Source: JAJRQY01 sp965224435
GTDB lineage: Bacteria > Actinomycetota > Acidimicrobiia > Acidimicrobiales > SZUA-35
Direction: 5' to 3'
Assembly (NCBI GenBank): GCA_965224435.1
Contig: OZ245048.1
Span: forward strand, 1,116,001-1,180,000
DNA: 64,000 nucleotides
Position numbers and translations under genes: made by a program. This document shows, piece after piece, positions 16,486 through 23,748 of this stretch (its first letter is position 1; every line of letters starts with the position of its first letter). The notes below the pieces were generated by a model that was not told the DNA's origin, ran no database searches, and saw only the letters and a list, made by a program, of their open reading frames with translations.

Positions 16486-17649
16486 TTAGACCTTCGTCCG
16501 CCGGCTGAAGCCGGCCTCTTGATCCTCAGAAGCCGCGGCCGTTCGAGCTCGCACCAGGCGTGAGTCGGGGACTCGAACTTGGCGAATCGTGTCAGCGAAG
16601 TAGGAGCGGGGCTTGCGCATGACAAAGGCGAGCACGATGGCAATTGCTTCGAACAAGGTGCCGGGAATCTCGGCCCCAACATCGACATTGTCGTGAAGGA
16701 AGCGGGCCAGCGGACGAACCTCAACAACCGGGACACCAGCCTCGATTGCTCGCTCGCGAATACGCAAGGCAAGATCATCACCGCCCTTGGCCACCAGTGA
16801 CGGCACCCCACCGCCAGAATACTTGATGGCGACAGCAACGTGGGTTGGGTTAACCATCACCACGGCGGCCTCAGCAACCTCGTTCAGCATCTGGTTCTGG
16901 CTCAGTTTCTGGTGAGCAGCCTTGCGTCGAGCTCGAACCATCGGGTCACCTTCATTGCTCTTGTGCTCCATCTTGATTTCGTGCTTAGACATCTTGAGTT
17001 GCTTCGCAATCTTGTGGCGTTGGAAGGCATAGTCGCCGAAACCAATAACAAGCCCCGCAACCGCAGCCATGCGGATCAGGCTCAGAACCGCCTCACCCAA
17101 CAACGGCAAGGTCTGGGCAACATCGTTGGTTGTTCCATTGGCGTATCGCTCAAGAACTTCGGTGACCAGGCTGGTCATGAGCACAGCCAAGATGATCAAG
17201 CGGATAAACGACTTGCCCGTGTCGACCAGAGGCTGGGCTGAGAACATGCGCTTGAAGCCCTGCTTCATCGAGATCCGCTCCAGCTTCGGCTTGAGCGATT
17301 CACCCGAGAGCACAACACCGCCCTGCACGGCCAGGCCAAACCAGGTCACCAACATGACAGTGGCAAAGAGTGGACCCAGCGCCATGACCGTGATGGGAAT
17401 TGCTGGCTTGAGGGTCAGCAGGGTGGCATCAAGGTCGCCCGTCGCCGCCGCCTCATTGGCGGAACGAACCACGGTCGAAACTGCCTGGTACACCCGGCTA
17501 ATAGTCAGGGGCAACACATAGGTGACGATCAAGAGCACGACGTATTGCACCAGGTCAACCGAGCGAGGAATCTGGCCGCGCTTTCGCGCATCCAGCAGCT
17601 TCTTCGCTGTCGGTTTCTCAGTCTTTTCCCCACTACTGCTCTGGGCCAT
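16486..17649 (-). CDS. flhB: Flagellar type III export switch protein FlhB
   Basis: 387 residues. N-terminal SGEKTEKPTAKKLLDARKRGQIPRS is the family signature. Four membrane segments lie between ~30 and 215, followed by the cytoplasmic domain with the autocleavage motif NPTHVAVAIKY, where Asn-Pro is cut when export switches from rod/hook to filament substrates. It is the last gene of the leftward fliM-fliN-fliO-fliP-fliQ-fliR-flhB run, two bases after fliR. The usual neighbour flhA does not follow; the next gene is the unrelated FN3 protein on the opposite strand. Confidence 0.96.
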   Translation of the reverse strand: MAQSSSGEKTEKPTAKKLLDARKRGQIPRSVDLVQYVVLLIVTYVLPLTISRVYQAVSTVVRSANEAAATGDLDATLLTLKPAIPITVMALGPLFATVMLVTWFGLAVQGGVVLSGESLKPKLERISMKQGFKRMFSAQPLVDTGKSFIRLIILAVLMTSLVTEVLERYANGTTNDVAQTLPLLGEAVLSLIRMAAVAGLVIGFGDYAFQRHKIAKQLKMSKHEIKMEHKSNEGDPMVRARRKAAHQKLSQNQMLNEVAEAAVVMVNPTHVAVAIKYSGGGVPSLVAKGGDDLALRIRERAIEAGVPVVEVRPLARFLHDNVDVGAEIPGTLFEAIAIVLAFVMRKPRSYFADTIRQVRVPDSRLVRARTAAASEDQEAGFSRRTKV

Positions 17650-17650
17650 A

Positions 17651-18424
17651 TCAGCCTCCGACCAGAGTGACGCCCCATTGCAGGGCCCGGGTCACAAAGG
17701 TAGCAACGGCCTTGATGACCAAGGGCAGCGCAATTCCGAACAGGCTGACCAACACCATGGCCTTGACGGCAAAGCCGATCACCATGATGTTCATCTTTGG
17801 TGCGGCTCGAGTAGCAAGTGCCAGCACAACCTCGGTCATGGCTAGCGCGACGAGGATGGGGAAGCTGATCTCGACCGCAGCAATCATCAGCTGGCCGACC
17901 CCTTCGGACATGACCTTGGCAATGGACTCCACCCGAAGCCCCGACACCGGGGCAGCCTCATAGCTTCGCAAGACCCCACGAATGATCATGAGATGACCGT
18001 TCATGATGAACAAGGTGGTGACACCAATGAGCTGATACAACCGACCCATTGGAGCCGCGCTGGACTGGGTGAACGGATCGAAAATCGCTGCGCTGGACAG
18101 GCCACCGCTGAAGTCGGCCATGGCCCCCGCAATCTGCAAGCTGGACATCAACAGTTGCACGATGAAGCCCAGCAGGGCACCAACAACAACCTGGTAGATG
18201 ATGGCAACCATCAAGGAACCAGTTGACCAGCCTCCAATGCCCGCTTCCAGAACGATTGGCTGTTGGGGAGCAACGGAGATGGCCAATGCCACAGCGAGAC
18301 CAACGCGGATCCGATTGGGAATCAGGGTTCCGTTAAAGGGCGGTGAAACAGTAAAGACCGTCAACAGGCGCGTCATGACCAGAACAAAACTCAGCAAAAC
18401 GCCCGGGGCGATGGCCAGATTCAT
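17651..18424 (-). CDS. fliR: Flagellar export gate protein FliR
   Basis: 257 residues with about six hydrophobic helices and the FliR patterns FTVSPPFNGTLIPNRIRVGLAVALA and VEISFPILVALAMTEVVLALATRAAPKMNIMVIGF. FliR forms the export gate with FliP and FliQ in the membrane centre of the basal body. The start at 18424 overlaps the stop of a five-codon reading frame (ATGA overlap), itself chained to a 21-codon frame. No Shine-Dalgarno sequence is clear, so re-initiation from these mini-ORFs is likely. Confidence 0.95.
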   Translation of the reverse strand: MNLAIAPGVLLSFVLVMTRLLTVFTVSPPFNGTLIPNRIRVGLAVALAISVAPQQPIVLEAGIGGWSTGSLMVAIIYQVVVGALLGFIVQLLMSSLQIAGAMADFSGGLSSAAIFDPFTQSSAAPMGRLYQLIGVTTLFIMNGHLMIIRGVLRSYEAAPVSGLRVESIAKVMSEGVGQLMIAAVEISFPILVALAMTEVVLALATRAAPKMNIMVIGFAVKAMVLVSLFGIALPLVIKAVATFVTRALQWGVTLVGG

Positions 18425-18434
18425 CGGTGCTGGC

Positions 18435-18500
18435 TCATCTGTGCTGGCTCATCTGTACGGTCTCAGCGTGGCCGTGCTGTTTCATCAGGAAGCGGCTCAT
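18435..18500 (-). CDS. Possible 21-codon leader peptide upstream of fliR
   Basis: An ATG at 18500 opens a 21-codon frame (MSRFLMKQ...VQMSQHR) whose TGA overlaps the ATG of a second mini-frame, MSQHR (18421-18438). That frame's TGA in turn overlaps the fliR ATG at 18422-18424. The chain is created by a perfect 14-bp tandem repeat (18427-18440 and 18441-18454). The arrangement suggests translational coupling of fliR to upstream ribosomes. There is no homology or strong ribosome site, so the peptide itself may be meaningless. Confidence 0.3.
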   Translation of the reverse strand: MSRFLMKQHGHAETVQMSQHR

Positions 18501-18513
18501 TGGGACACGCGGC

Positions 18514-18780
18514 TTAGAGATACTGCGGGATGCGCAGGATGATGTCGCGGGTAAAGGAAATGAGTTCCTGCATCATCCAGTTACCGGAGAACACAATGAC
18601 AAGACCAACGGCGACGAACTTGGGCACAAAGGCCAAGGTCTGTTCCTGGATCTGGGTGATCGACTGAAAGAGTCCAACCAGAACACCAACGCCCATAGCT
18701 GTCAACAAGATGGGAGCCCCAACCTTGGCCGCGGTCCACATGGCTGAGGTGATGATTTCGATTACTGCTGCTTCATCCAT
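18514..18780 (-). CDS. fliQ: Flagellar export gate protein FliQ
   Basis: 88 residues, the normal FliQ size, with two membrane helices: VGAPILLTAMGVGVLVGLFQSITQIQEQTLAFVPK and FVAVGLVIVFSGNWMMQELISFT. The first carries the conserved G-LFQ-TQIQE-TL-F-PK signature. It assembles with FliP and FliR into the export gate. It lies 12 bp after fliP and 90 bp before fliR, in the leftward export operon. Confidence 0.96.
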   Translation of the reverse strand: MDEAAVIEIITSAMWTAAKVGAPILLTAMGVGVLVGLFQSITQIQEQTLAFVPKFVAVGLVIVFSGNWMMQELISFTRDIILRIPQYL

Positions 18781-18792
18781 AGTGTTGTCCCC

Positions 18793-19686
18793 TTACCCGA
18801 CCACGAAGCTGGTCAACAGGGTTTCGACAATCAGTGACCAACCTCCAACCATGACGAAGAGCAAGAGCTTGAACGGCAGCGAAACAAAGATTGGGGGCAG
18901 CATCATCATGCCCAAGGACATGAGGCTGGCAGCAACAACAATGTCGACAATCAAGAAGGGGATGAAGATTACAAAACCAATGATGAATGCCGTCTTCAGC
19001 TCCGACAGCATGAAGGCCGGAATCAGGGTCATCATGGAGATGTCGTCCGGCGTTTCGGGCTTGTCCATCTGGCTGGCAGACAACATCAGTTCGAGTTCGT
19101 CATCACGGGTTTGTAACAGCATGAATTGCTTGACCGGAACCGTTGCTAGGTCGATGGCAACTTCCTGGGTGATTGCCCCGTCCAAGTAAGGCTGCAGGGC
19201 TTCTTCGTTCATCTGATTCAGTGCGGGGCTCATCACAAACATGCTGAGAAACATGGCCAGGCCGATGATGACCTGGTTGGGCGGCACTCCCTGCAAGCCA
19301 AGGGCGTTGCGGGTGAGGGAGAGCACGATGACGATCCGGGTGAAGCCAGACATCATGATGACGAGAGATGGAGCGAGGGACAGGACAGCCAAGCCGACGA
19401 TCAGGAGCACAGACTGGGAAGGCTCCGATCCTGGAGCTCCAATATCAATCTGTATCGCCCCGTCATCAGATACGTCCAGATCCGGTTGCTGACTGCCCGG
19501 CGTTGGAGCTTGGGGAACCGGCAATTCGGGTGGCGCCTGGGCCCCAGCTGCCGTAGCCCCAAAAACACCAAGCATGCTGAGCATCACGATGCTCAGCATC
19601 ATGAAGGCCACAGGGAGCCGGAGGGAGATAGGGGATTTGAGCGGGAACAAAACCCTCAGCCGTCGCCGGCGGGGGATTGGTTTCAT
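18793..19686 (-). CDS. fliP: Flagellar export gate protein FliP
   Basis: 297 residues. A basic N-terminus (RRRRLRVLF) and a cleavable signal peptide (..VFGATAAGAQA) are followed by a Pro/Asp-rich linker. The FliP core then starts with LLIVGLAVLSLAPSLVIMMSGFTRIVIVLSLTRNALGLQ and the signature PPNQVIIGLAMFLSMFVMSPALNQMN. It forms the export pore with FliQ and FliR. The extended pre-domain of ~90 residues is longer than in enterobacteria but ordinary for Gram-positive forms with a signal sequence. Confidence 0.96.
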   Translation of the reverse strand: MKPIPRRRRLRVLFPLKSPISLRLPVAFMMLSIVMLSMLGVFGATAAGAQAPPELPVPQAPTPGSQQPDLDVSDDGAIQIDIGAPGSEPSQSVLLIVGLAVLSLAPSLVIMMSGFTRIVIVLSLTRNALGLQGVPPNQVIIGLAMFLSMFVMSPALNQMNEEALQPYLDGAITQEVAIDLATVPVKQFMLLQTRDDELELMLSASQMDKPETPDDISMMTLIPAFMLSELKTAFIIGFVIFIPFLIVDIVVAASLMSLGMMMLPPIFVSLPFKLLLFVMVGGWSLIVETLLTSFVVG

Positions 19687-19710
19687 GTGGGGAGGCCTCC
19701 GCCTCCGAGG

Positions 19711-20268
19711 TCAGGCCTTTCGGACCGTCATCTCTCGGAGCGCATCTAGTGCTCTCGTCCCTGAGTGAGTGGAGCCTTTTGCTCCGTGGTCTGGCTTCCG
19801 TGCCAGACCGGTCTTCTTGCTAGTACGTGTTGTCGACTGGGATTTCGCTCCAGCGAATGGCCGTTCGGCCGCTATTCCCAGTTCTGCTAGGAGTTCGGAC
19901 TCACTGCCATGCTTGTCTCGCTTCGCCTGAGCATGCTCCTCCTGGCCAGGCTTGCGGCGACGAGTCTTTCGGTCGCTGGCTGACGGGGAGAGTGGATGAT
20001 TGTTTAGATCATCGCCTTCGGCGATGAGGCTGACGCCGGCGTCAGTAACGCCAATGAGTATGTTTCGCTCACCGACACGGACCAAAGCAATGGAGCTAGT
20101 CCTTGACAGCTGCTTGCGAGACGTGACTTCAATTGGAGCAGTCGCCGAGCGTCCGAGTCCGCCGAGGCGCTTTCGTCCGACCTGTTGAATGAACCACAGG
20201 AGACCACCGATGACGGCGAGGGAGACGATCATGCGAATCAGGAGTTCGATGGTTGAGACGCCACTCAT
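19711..20268 (-). CDS. fliO: Flagellar biosynthesis protein FliO
   Basis: 185 residues with one N-terminal membrane helix (ELLIRMIVSLAVIGGLLWFIQQV) and a small cytoplasmic beta domain (IEVTSRKQLSRTSSIALVRVGERNILIGVTDAGVSLIAE) that matches FliO. The C-terminal ~90 residues are charged, low-complexity and probably disordered. FliO assists assembly of the FliP ring. The gene lies between fliN (stop at 20269, directly adjacent) and fliP. Confidence 0.9.
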   Translation of the reverse strand: MSGVSTIELLIRMIVSLAVIGGLLWFIQQVGRKRLGGLGRSATAPIEVTSRKQLSRTSSIALVRVGERNILIGVTDAGVSLIAEGDDLNNHPLSPSASDRKTRRRKPGQEEHAQAKRDKHGSESELLAELGIAAERPFAGAKSQSTTRTSKKTGLARKPDHGAKGSTHSGTRALDALREMTVRKA

Positions 20269-20988
20269 CTACTGGCCTTCCTGAGATGGGTCGATGATCT
20301 CGGTGACCCGCACTGCGTATTGATCATCAACAACAACAACCTCGCCTCGGGCTAGCAGGGTGCCGTTGACTCGCACGTCCACTGGCGCCCCGGTCGCTCG
20401 ATCCAGCTGGATGACTGAGCCGATATCAAGCGAGACGACATCAGCGAGTGGCATGGAGGCTCGGCCGAGCTCGACGGAAACGCTGAGTTCGACATTGCGG
20501 AGCATCTCGATGCCCGCGGTGATCGTTCCGTCGGACAGGGCACCAGCTGGCTGGGTATCGCCGGAACGTGAATTTCCGGTTGGGCCGCTGGAAGACTGCG
20601 GCTCATTGCGGCGGTCACCGCCGGTCACGATGACAGCAACCGTCATGCCTTCCTTCTCGATCCGAATCGCTGAGGTTGGAACACCAAATCGGTCGAGTAG
20701 ATCGGTGACGGTGGCCACGGGAGGGGCCGCACTGGCCTTGAAATCTCCTGCGATAGCACCAGCAAGGGCATCGAGCAAGCGTTCGCCATCGTCGCCGAGG
20801 TCATCACGAACAGCGACGACTAGCTCGGGTTCCTTCGTTCCTTGCGGACCGAGATCTGCGGTAATGAGTGGTCCGGCCAGGTCTTGTGCAAGATCCTGAA
20901 CATTGGCGGAGCTTGCCTGAAGGTCTAGAGCCACCAAGGTGTCTGCTAGTGCCTCGGTAAGTCCCGGCAGGGTTGTCGTGGTGCTCAT
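20269..20988 (-). CDS. fliN: Flagellar motor switch protein FliN, extended N-terminus
   Basis: 239 residues, about 100 more than enterobacterial FliN. The C-terminal ~75 residues are the SpoA (surface-presentation-of-antigens) domain: LRNVELSVSVELGRASMPLADVVSLDIGSVIQLDRATGAPVDVRVNGTLLARGEVVVVDD, the classic FliN signature. The N-terminal ~130 residues contain an alpha/beta segment but lack clear CheC phosphatase motifs, so FliY-like activity is not supported. The start ATG overlaps the fliM stop by four bases (20985-20988), indicating coupled translation of the switch proteins. Confidence 0.93.
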   Translation of the reverse strand: MSTTTTLPGLTEALADTLVALDLQASSANVQDLAQDLAGPLITADLGPQGTKEPELVVAVRDDLGDDGERLLDALAGAIAGDFKASAAPPVATVTDLLDRFGVPTSAIRIEKEGMTVAVIVTGGDRRNEPQSSSGPTGNSRSGDTQPAGALSDGTITAGIEMLRNVELSVSVELGRASMPLADVVSLDIGSVIQLDRATGAPVDVRVNGTLLARGEVVVVDDQYAVRVTEIIDPSQEGQ

Positions 20989-22076
20989 GATCGTCCTTGT
21001 CCGGCTAGCTGAGTCGTTGGTCTGTTTGATGCCTGGTTTGAGATCTGACTACCTGGGCTGTTGCTGATTGCGGGTCCTACTACTTCGGCAACAAGTCGCT
21101 TGCCGAGCTGGCCTGCTTTGACCATGAAGAGTGTGGACTCACCGACGCTGGCGATGAGGTCTCGGGTAACGGGATGGTTCGTGCGCAGGACGTCGCCCGC
21201 TTGAAGTCCTGCAAGGTCGCGAGCGGAGACGGGCATTGGATCGAAGCCAACGGCTACGTCCAGTGGGATTGGCTGCACGGCGCGCTGGGTAAGGGAGTTC
21301 TGTCGGTAGCGTCTTCCACCGCTGGTTCCGGCCAGGCGTCGGTCGACGCTTTCGGAGAAGCGCTGCAGGGTCGACATGTAGAGTCCGAACGAGAAGCGCC
21401 CTTCGAGCTCGGCTCCCTCAATCTTGACTGGAATCTCCAATGCTGGCTCCTTGACCAGGTCAGGGAGGAGGAAGGTGTCCGACACATGGCCTTCGATGGT
21501 GATTGGGTTGAGGCGGTACGAATCGGTGATCAGCTCGGCGAAGGGAGAGATGAGTTGCTCGAGCACACCGGCCTCCAAGGCCGTGAGGGGGCGAGCATCG
21601 ACATAATCCCCCGGGCGGCCACCAAGGAGGAGAGTGGCCAGCCCGAGGGCGAGGTTGAGATCAATGGCGATGAGACCGCGGGCAACACCGTCATCGCATT
21701 CCAGGACGATGACGTGACGAGCAGATTTGTCGCCGAGATCAAGCAAACAGATTTGTTTGACCGGCTCGGCAGTCACTGTGAAGTCAGACATCCACTTGTC
21801 CAGTTCGTCAGCGCAGCGAACTCCTAAGGTGTCCGCGGCCTGCTGGAACAGGCCAGCGCGGCCAGTCGTGAGACCTCGGGCTTCAAACAGGTTGAATGGC
21901 GAAGCATTCGCTGCATCACTGCTTCGAGGCGCGTCAGAGGACTCAGTGGCCACTGGAGCTTCGTCTGTTTCTGGAGATACGTCACCGGACGCGTGATCTG
22001 ACACGTTGGCAGGCTCGGATGCTGGTCCTCGGGTATGAGAGGGAACTGGGTATCTCGGCCTATTCGGGTCGTTCAA
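20985..22076 (-). CDS. fliM: Flagellar motor switch protein FliM with unusual N-terminus
   Basis: 363 residues from a TTG at 22076; no in-frame ATG lies nearby and the ribosome site is weak, so the start is uncertain. The middle CheC-like domain (~85-270; ICLLDLGDKSARHVIVLECDDG, TALEAGVLEQLISPFAELITDSY) and the C-terminal SpoA domain (VQPIPLDVAVGFDPMPVSARDLAGLQAGDVL) are typical. The first ~60 residues are Ser/Ala/Asp-rich and I cannot find the LSQ.EIDALL-type helix that binds phosphorylated CheY. First gene of the leftward export/switch operon, divergent from fliA. Confidence 0.92.
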   Translation of the reverse strand: MNDPNRPRYPVPSHTRGPASEPANVSDHASGDVSPETDEAPVATESSDAPRSSDAANASPFNLFEARGLTTGRAGLFQQAADTLGVRCADELDKWMSDFTVTAEPVKQICLLDLGDKSARHVIVLECDDGVARGLIAIDLNLALGLATLLLGGRPGDYVDARPLTALEAGVLEQLISPFAELITDSYRLNPITIEGHVSDTFLLPDLVKEPALEIPVKIEGAELEGRFSFGLYMSTLQRFSESVDRRLAGTSGGRRYRQNSLTQRAVQPIPLDVAVGFDPMPVSARDLAGLQAGDVLRTNHPVTRDLIASVGESTLFMVKAGQLGKRLVAEVVGPAISNSPGSQISNQASNRPTTQLAGQGRS

Positions 22077-22164
22077 CGGCGGAGCGGCCGGGCAACAATG
22101 GCGGAGTGACGGCCAAGTGATGGGGAAATAATCGTGGAAATCGATACTGCATTACTAGTGCTAG

Positions 22165-22186
22165 TACCTGCATGGGGTTGCAGGTA
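22165..22186. promoter_or_regulatory. 8-bp inverted repeat in the fliM/fliA divergent control region
   Basis: TACCTGCA (22165-22172) and TGCAGGTA (22179-22186) are perfect inverted copies around TGGGGT. A related half-site TACTGCA lies just upstream near 22145, and an ACTAGTGCTAGT repeat lies between them. The 193-bp region between divergent fliM and fliA is where a master regulator of flagellar genes would act, so an operator is the simplest reading. Confidence 0.45.
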
Positions 22187-22225
22187 GAAGAATCTAGAAG
22201 AATTGCCAATCTTGTCTCAAGTACG

Positions 22226-22269
22226 CCAAGGAGAGGCCGACTGGGGGGTAGCGACACCAAGGAGGACAG
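22226..22269 (+). promoter_or_regulatory. fliA leader with two CCAAGGAG motifs 31 bp apart
   Basis: CCAAGGAG occurs at 22226-22233 and again at 22257-22264; the second copy is the Shine-Dalgarno of fliA. The first copy could sit in a short GCC/GGC hairpin loop. The 31-bp spacing equals that between the two CAAGGATGG copies ahead of the receiver-like gene at 51670. Two GGA sites, one at the ribosome site, is a CsrA-type layout; the evidence here is weaker than for the flagellin leaders. Confidence 0.35.
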
Positions 22270-23151
22270 TTGTCGATGGACCTGCAACTCAGTACAGCCG
22301 ATCGAGAGACCGTGGAGAAGAATATTCCACTGGTTGAGCACATCGTGAACCGACTGGTGGCCCGATTTCCGGCTACCCATAGTCGGGACGATCTGGTGCA
22401 AGCCGGAATGATGGGATTGATTGACGCCACTCGGCGCTTCGATCCTGAAGCCGGACGCGCCTTTTCAACATTCGCCGGACACCGGATTGAAGGGGAGATC
22501 ATCGACATGCTGCGGCGTGACGACTGGGCCCCCCGCTCCGTTCGAGCACTAGAACGCCGCGTTCGAGAAGCCGAGCACTCAATCACCAGCCGAACTGGCT
22601 CCGAACCAAGCCGTGAGGCCCTCAGCAAGCTGCTTGAGGTTAGGCCAAACCAGATCGACCAGTCTCGTCGTGATCTGGCCCAAGCAGATATTGACTCGCT
22701 GGATCGACCGGTATCGGATGCTGAAACATCTGTCCCGCTGTCCGCCACCGTGGAGTCGAGCATGGCGCCAGTTCATGAGCGGTTGGACAACCAAGAGATG
22801 CTTGGCTATCTGCGAGATGCGGTGAAATTGCTTCCCGAGCGTCACCGGCTAGTAGTCGTCGGATTCTTCTTTGAAGGAAAATCCATGACCGAACTGGGGG
22901 AGATCCTCGGAGTCACCCAGTCTCGGGCGTCTCAGCTCAAGGAAGAGGCAACAAGGATGATGCGCGAAGGCATGCTTCTTCAATACGAAGAGCAAGATTC
23001 GGAATCGGGCAATGAGTCGGTAACAGGCAGCAATGATGGCAAGGGACCTGGATCAGCAAAGCGACCAACCCGCAGGCAACGGACCTTCAATGACTCCCTT
23101 ACCAACGCAAGCACCTGGAAGGGTCGCCTGGAGAAGACCCCTGTCATCTAA
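22270..23151 (+). CDS. fliA: Flagellar sigma factor FliA (sigma-28, WhiG-like)
   Basis: 293 residues from a TTG at 22270 (an ATG two codons later at 22276 is an alternative; AAGGAGG ends at 22265). Region 2 is clear: NIPLVEHIVNRLVARFPATHSRDDLVQAGMMGLIDATRRFDPEAGRAFSTFAGHRIEGEIIDMLRRDDWAPRSVR. Region 4 contains LLPERHRLVVVGFFFEGKSMTELGEILGVTQSRASQLKEEA. FliA should read the flagellin promoters proposed here (28936-28963, 35279-35306). The ~50 residue C-terminal tail is low complexity. No flgM anti-sigma gene is visible in the window. Confidence 0.93.
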   Translation: MSMDLQLSTADRETVEKNIPLVEHIVNRLVARFPATHSRDDLVQAGMMGLIDATRRFDPEAGRAFSTFAGHRIEGEIIDMLRRDDWAPRSVRALERRVREAEHSITSRTGSEPSREALSKLLEVRPNQIDQSRRDLAQADIDSLDRPVSDAETSVPLSATVESSMAPVHERLDNQEMLGYLRDAVKLLPERHRLVVVGFFFEGKSMTELGEILGVTQSRASQLKEEATRMMREGMLLQYEEQDSESGNESVTGSNDGKGPGSAKRPTRRQRTFNDSLTNASTWKGRLEKTPVI

Positions 23152-23251
23152 CAGGGTGCTGTCTCATCTAGCAGAATGCTTGTCGGGCTTGTAATCGCAG
23201 GCATAGTCCAAAAGGTCTAATACTGACCTGACTACGGTCGATCCTGGGATC

Positions 23252-23746
23252 ATGGTAGATCTCTTGTCAAGCGAAGATGCCGGTCGTGTTGCCGATGTTT
23301 TGTGGCAGTACCGCCGCCAATTGGACCGGATGGAATTCCTGCTGGAGACCCAGCTTTTGCTGGCTGCAGCTGGCAAGGATGAGCATCTTCACCACGTGGC
23401 TGACCTGCTGAACGAAACAGCGGACGCCTTGGCCTATATCGACTTGCAGCGGGGAGTCCTGCTGAGCGACCGAGGCATTCCCGTTGACTTGAGCGAGCTC
23501 ATCAAGGTTGTTGACTCGCCTTGGGACGAAGTGTTTAGCGACCACAAACAGTGGTTCGCGTCATCGTTGGCTCGCATTCAAGACCTTTCGGCCCGCAATC
23601 GACGGACCATTGAGCAAAGCCAGGCCGCACTCGGCGAGCTGGCCGATCTGCTCTCTGGGGAGACGAGTGACAACGGCTATGACGGCGCTGGACGCAAGGT
23701 GTCGTCATCCGGCGGATCGGCCCTGCTGTTTGATGGTCAGGTCTAG
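23252..23746 (+). CDS. FlgN-like flagellar export chaperone
   Basis: 164 residues, mainly alpha-helical and acidic (WQYRRQLDRMEFLLETQLLLAAAG, LLNETADALAYIDLQRGVLLSDRG, ARNRRTIEQSQAALGELADLL). The helical-hairpin pattern and its place two bases before flgK fit FlgN, which holds FlgK and FlgL monomers until export. Sequence similarity within FlgN is always weak, so the name rests mainly on position. An AGGTC/GACCT inverted repeat lies upstream at 23213-23229. Confidence 0.7.
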   Translation: MVDLLSSEDAGRVADVLWQYRRQLDRMEFLLETQLLLAAAGKDEHLHHVADLLNETADALAYIDLQRGVLLSDRGIPVDLSELIKVVDSPWDEVFSDHKQWFASSLARIQDLSARNRRTIEQSQAALGELADLLSGETSDNGYDGAGRKVSSSGGSALLFDGQV

Positions 23747-23748
23747 TC

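Noticed and set aside
21174..21827. A 217-residue + strand frame inside fliM.
   Set aside because: Antisense to the conserved CheC-like and SpoA domains of FliM; no motif of its own.
16486..22076. Export genes could belong to a virulence-type type III secretion system.
   Set aside because: Switch proteins, sigma factor, hook, filament and stator genes in the same locus identify a flagellum; no needle or secretin genes occur.
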